Positions 5,432-7,009 of a stretch of DNA of 7,009 nucleotides are shown here, one piece after another. The DNA is taken from assembly GCA_029262095.1 (NCBI GenBank), contig JAJDAB010000195.1, forward strand, positions 1 through 7,009. Direction: 5' to 3'. Below the pieces are notes generated by a model, which was not told the DNA's origin, searched no databases, and was given only the letters and a program-made list of their open reading frames with translations. The DNA comes from Candidatus Hydrogenedentota bacterium. GTDB taxonomy: Bacteria; Hydrogenedentota; Hydrogenedentia; Hydrogenedentales; SLHB01. How positions within the stretch are numbered: position 1 is the stretch's first letter; each line of letters starts with the position of its first letter. A program made the position numbers and the translations under genes.

Positions 5432-6322
5432 CTACTGTTTCCACGGTGGCGTATCCGGCAGCTGTTCTTCAAAGGCCTGGATGAGGTCCTGTTCGTACGA
5501 GCCGGCATACGTCCCCGCAAAGAATCGGTCCAACGCTTCACCGTGCAACCGAGCCCACGAATCTTCCTCGGCCCCCGGCAAAATGGGGTAGAAGAGCGCG
5601 CCATTCGCCGCCGCCGCCTTGCGATCGCCTGGCGCGTCCCCAATCATTAACGTCTTCGATTGGTCATACCGGCCTTCAGTCGCAAGCGCGATGTGTTCGG
5701 TCTTTGTACCCGCTTCCTGGCCTGCAATCGCGAACACATAGCCGTCTAGGTCTTGTTCTTGCCATTCACGCTCCAGTGCAGCGGTGGGCGTTTGCGAACA
5801 AACCAGTAGGTCAGCCAACTTGCCACCGCTGTCAAACGTCTCCCGCGCCAGTGGAAATGGCGGCAAGCCACCTTTCACTACCTCGCCGACGGTCTTATTG
5901 ACGTCGGAACTCCACGCGAGCGCTTGGTGCATATCCGGGTGATTATGTTCCGCGCAGTACGCTTCCAACGCGGGATTGCCGAGCCTTGTCTCTTCTTCGA
6001 TCCACCGGCGCAGGTTCGGCGTGTTCAGCGTTTCGTATCCACGCGCAAGCGCGACATCCCAGTCCGCCAAAAGATCAAACACTTTGATGAGCGCGGGGAA
6101 TCGGTTGATACCGCGCCACGTCGAATATAGATTCACAAACTCCGCAGCCATGCGAGCGTACTTTGAGAACGGTTGCAAATCCCAATGCTTAATAATATTG
6201 GGGATGAAACACTCTTTCTGCTTTATTTCCATCGTGTCGAACACACAACCGTCCGAATCGATGCAAATGAGGAATTCGTGTTCAGGTTTGTAGGTCTTTA
6301 ATGTGTCTATCGTGTTCGTCAT
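5432..6322 (-). CDS. HAD-superfamily hydrolase, putative phosphatase
   Basis: The 296-residue product carries all four haloacid dehalogenase motifs. Motif I is CIDSDGCVFDT (20-30) with nucleophile Asp22 and acid/base Asp24; Cys replaces the usual Thr after DxDG. Motif II is Ser176 in LLVCSQT, motif III Lys207 in GTKTEHI, and motif IV MIGDAPGD (226-233) with Mg-binding Asp229 and Asp233. The interval of about 145 residues between motifs I and II is a large, mostly helical C1-type cap, with conserved-looking YSTWRGINRFPAL (66-78). Such enzymes are usually cytosolic Mg-dependent phosphatases on small phosphorylated metabolites; the substrate cannot be told. The gene lies between the SDR (21 bases) and pdxB (16 bases), so a phosphorylated sugar acid or an intermediate of the same pathway is a reasonable guess. 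The start at 6322 has GAG 7 bases upstream. Confidence 0.8.
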   Translation of the reverse strand: MTNTIDTLKTYKPEHEFLICIDSDGCVFDTMEIKQKECFIPNIIKHWDLQPFSKYARMAAEFVNLYSTWRGINRFPALIKVFDLLADWDVALARGYETLNTPNLRRWIEEETRLGNPALEAYCAEHNHPDMHQALAWSSDVNKTVGEVVKGGLPPFPLARETFDSGGKLADLLVCSQTPTAALEREWQEQDLDGYVFAIAGQEAGTKTEHIALATEGRYDQSKTLMIGDAPGDRKAAAANGALFYPILPGAEEDSWARLHGEALDRFFAGTYAGSYEQDLIQAFEEQLPDTPPWKQ

Positions 6323-6343
6323 TCCTGATCTCGTTGATTAGTC

Positions 6344-7009
6344 TTAGACGCCGGAAAATGCTGAAAAGCCGCCATCGACGGGGATTATCGCACCGTTTAC
6401 AAACCGGGAGGCGTCGGACGCCAGCCACACGGCGGCACTTGCTAAGTCATTGGGCTGGCCGAATCGTGCTGCGGGCGTCTGGCCTACGATTTTTTCGCCT
6501 CGGTCAGTAAGGTCGCCCGTCTGTTTGTCCGTGAGCAGAAACCGGTTTTGTTCCGAGAGGAAAAAGCCCGGCGCGATCGCGTTCACGCGAATGTTCTCGC
6601 GGCCTTCCTGAGCGAAGTGAACGGCGAGCCATTGCGTAAAATTGTTCACCGCCGCTTTTGATGCGCCATAGGCGCCGACACGTGTTAGCGGACGATCCGC
6701 CGCCATAGATGAAATATTGATGATCGACGCCTCGTCCTTCATCGCCTCGCCGAAAACACGGCACATCCGAACCGTGCCGTATGTAAAATTCAGTTTCATG
6801 ACATCGTTAAAGGCTTCGTCTTCGAGATCGAAAAAGGATTTCGAACTCGACGTTGTCGCGTCGGGCGTATTGCCGCCGATACAATTCACGAGGACGTGTA
6901 ATCCGCCAAGATCAGACACCAACGTATTACGCGCCGCCTCTACGCTTGAGAGTTCAGACACGTCCATACCATAGCCTCGGACTTGTCCCGTCGCTCCGAG
7001 ATTCGCCGC
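6344..7009 (-). CDS. SDR family oxidoreductase, D-mannonate oxidoreductase-like (N-terminus cut by window edge)
   Basis: The reading frame is open through the right edge, so the ATG at 6967 is internal; 14 further codons (AANLGATGQVRGYG) precede it and fit the family. The 221 visible residues lack the Rossmann glycine loop, which lies outside. From the ATG at 6967, landmarks are VNCIGGN (32-38, the NNAG-type motif), the catalytic Ser in NISSMAA (83-89), YGASKAA (98-104, Tyr and Lys), IAPGFFLSEQNR (130-141) and the C-terminal VDGGFSAFSGV. The GGN with TT and FFDL, the NFTQWLAVHFAQ stretch and the GGFSAFSGV ending resemble SDR-type D-mannonate oxidoreductases (Bacillus YjmF/UxuB-like), which reduce D-fructuronate to D-mannonate with NAD(P)H. 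Related sugar-acid dehydrogenases such as gluconate 5-dehydrogenases remain possible. It is the first visible gene of the run leading to the HAD, pdxB and LarA-like genes. Confidence 0.85.
   Translation of the reverse strand, partial: AANLGATGQVRGYGMDVSELSSVEAARNTLVSDLGGLHVLVNCIGGNTPDATTSSSKSFFDLEDEAFNDVMKLNFTYGTVRMCRVFGEAMKDEASIINISSMAADRPLTRVGAYGASKAAVNNFTQWLAVHFAQEGRENIRVNAIAPGFFLSEQNRFLLTDKQTGDLTDRGEKIVGQTPAARFGQPNDLASAAVWLASDASRFVNGAIIPVDGGFSAFSGV

Noticed and set aside
6968..7009. SDR gene beginning at the ATG at 6967
   Set aside because: The frame stays open to the edge and the upstream codons fit the family; an SDR starting there would lack the nucleotide-binding loop.

Overview
The window is a bacterial chromosomal segment of moderately high G+C (about 57-60% in the metabolic genes sampled by hand). 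All nine protein-coding genes lie on the minus strand, so transcription runs from high to low coordinates. Gaps between genes are only 2-73 bases. No rRNA, tRNA, insertion sequence or CRISPR array is visible. The lineage cannot be fixed from the sequence. The mix of a PPi-type phosphofructokinase, a LarA-like nickel racemase, a PdxB-type dehydrogenase and a DUF433/DUF5615 pair fits an uncultivated environmental bacterium, perhaps Planctomycetota, Hydrogenedentota or a relative. That is a weak inference.

In transcription order, the right part (7009 to 2975) reads as one operon-like run. It holds the 3' portion of an SDR oxidoreductase that resembles the SDR-type D-mannonate oxidoreductases, then a HAD-superfamily phosphatase, a 4-phosphoerythronate dehydrogenase (PdxB) with its family C-terminal domain, and a LarA-family (DUF2088) protein. 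Gaps are 21, 16 and 2 bases. Together they suggest handling of sugar acids and 2-hydroxyacids: oxidation or reduction, dephosphorylation, and epimerisation at C2.

The middle (2940 to 2302) is a compact toxin-antitoxin-type cassette: a DUF433 antitoxin-like gene followed by a DUF5615 PIN-like gene. It has its own extended -10 promoter, TGGTATAAT, overlapped by a 6-bp inverted repeat that could be an autoregulatory operator. It is clearly more A+T-rich than its neighbours (about 46% G+C by hand count over 2301-2580), which suggests separate acquisition.

The left part (2294 to 1) starts only 7 bases after the toxin stop. It has a PPi-dependent-type 6-phosphofructokinase, then a predicted membrane-anchored protein with an IPT/TIG-like domain, and finally the first 62 codons of 6-phosphogluconate dehydrogenase, which runs off the left edge. 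Glycolysis and pentose phosphate enzymes therefore sit directly downstream of the toxin-antitoxin cassette, and the phosphofructokinase may depend on its promoter.

No wholly new system is evident. The points most worth following are the LarA/PdxB/HAD/SDR cluster of unknown substrate, the cassette fused transcriptionally to a central metabolic gene, and the doubly anchored IPT protein.
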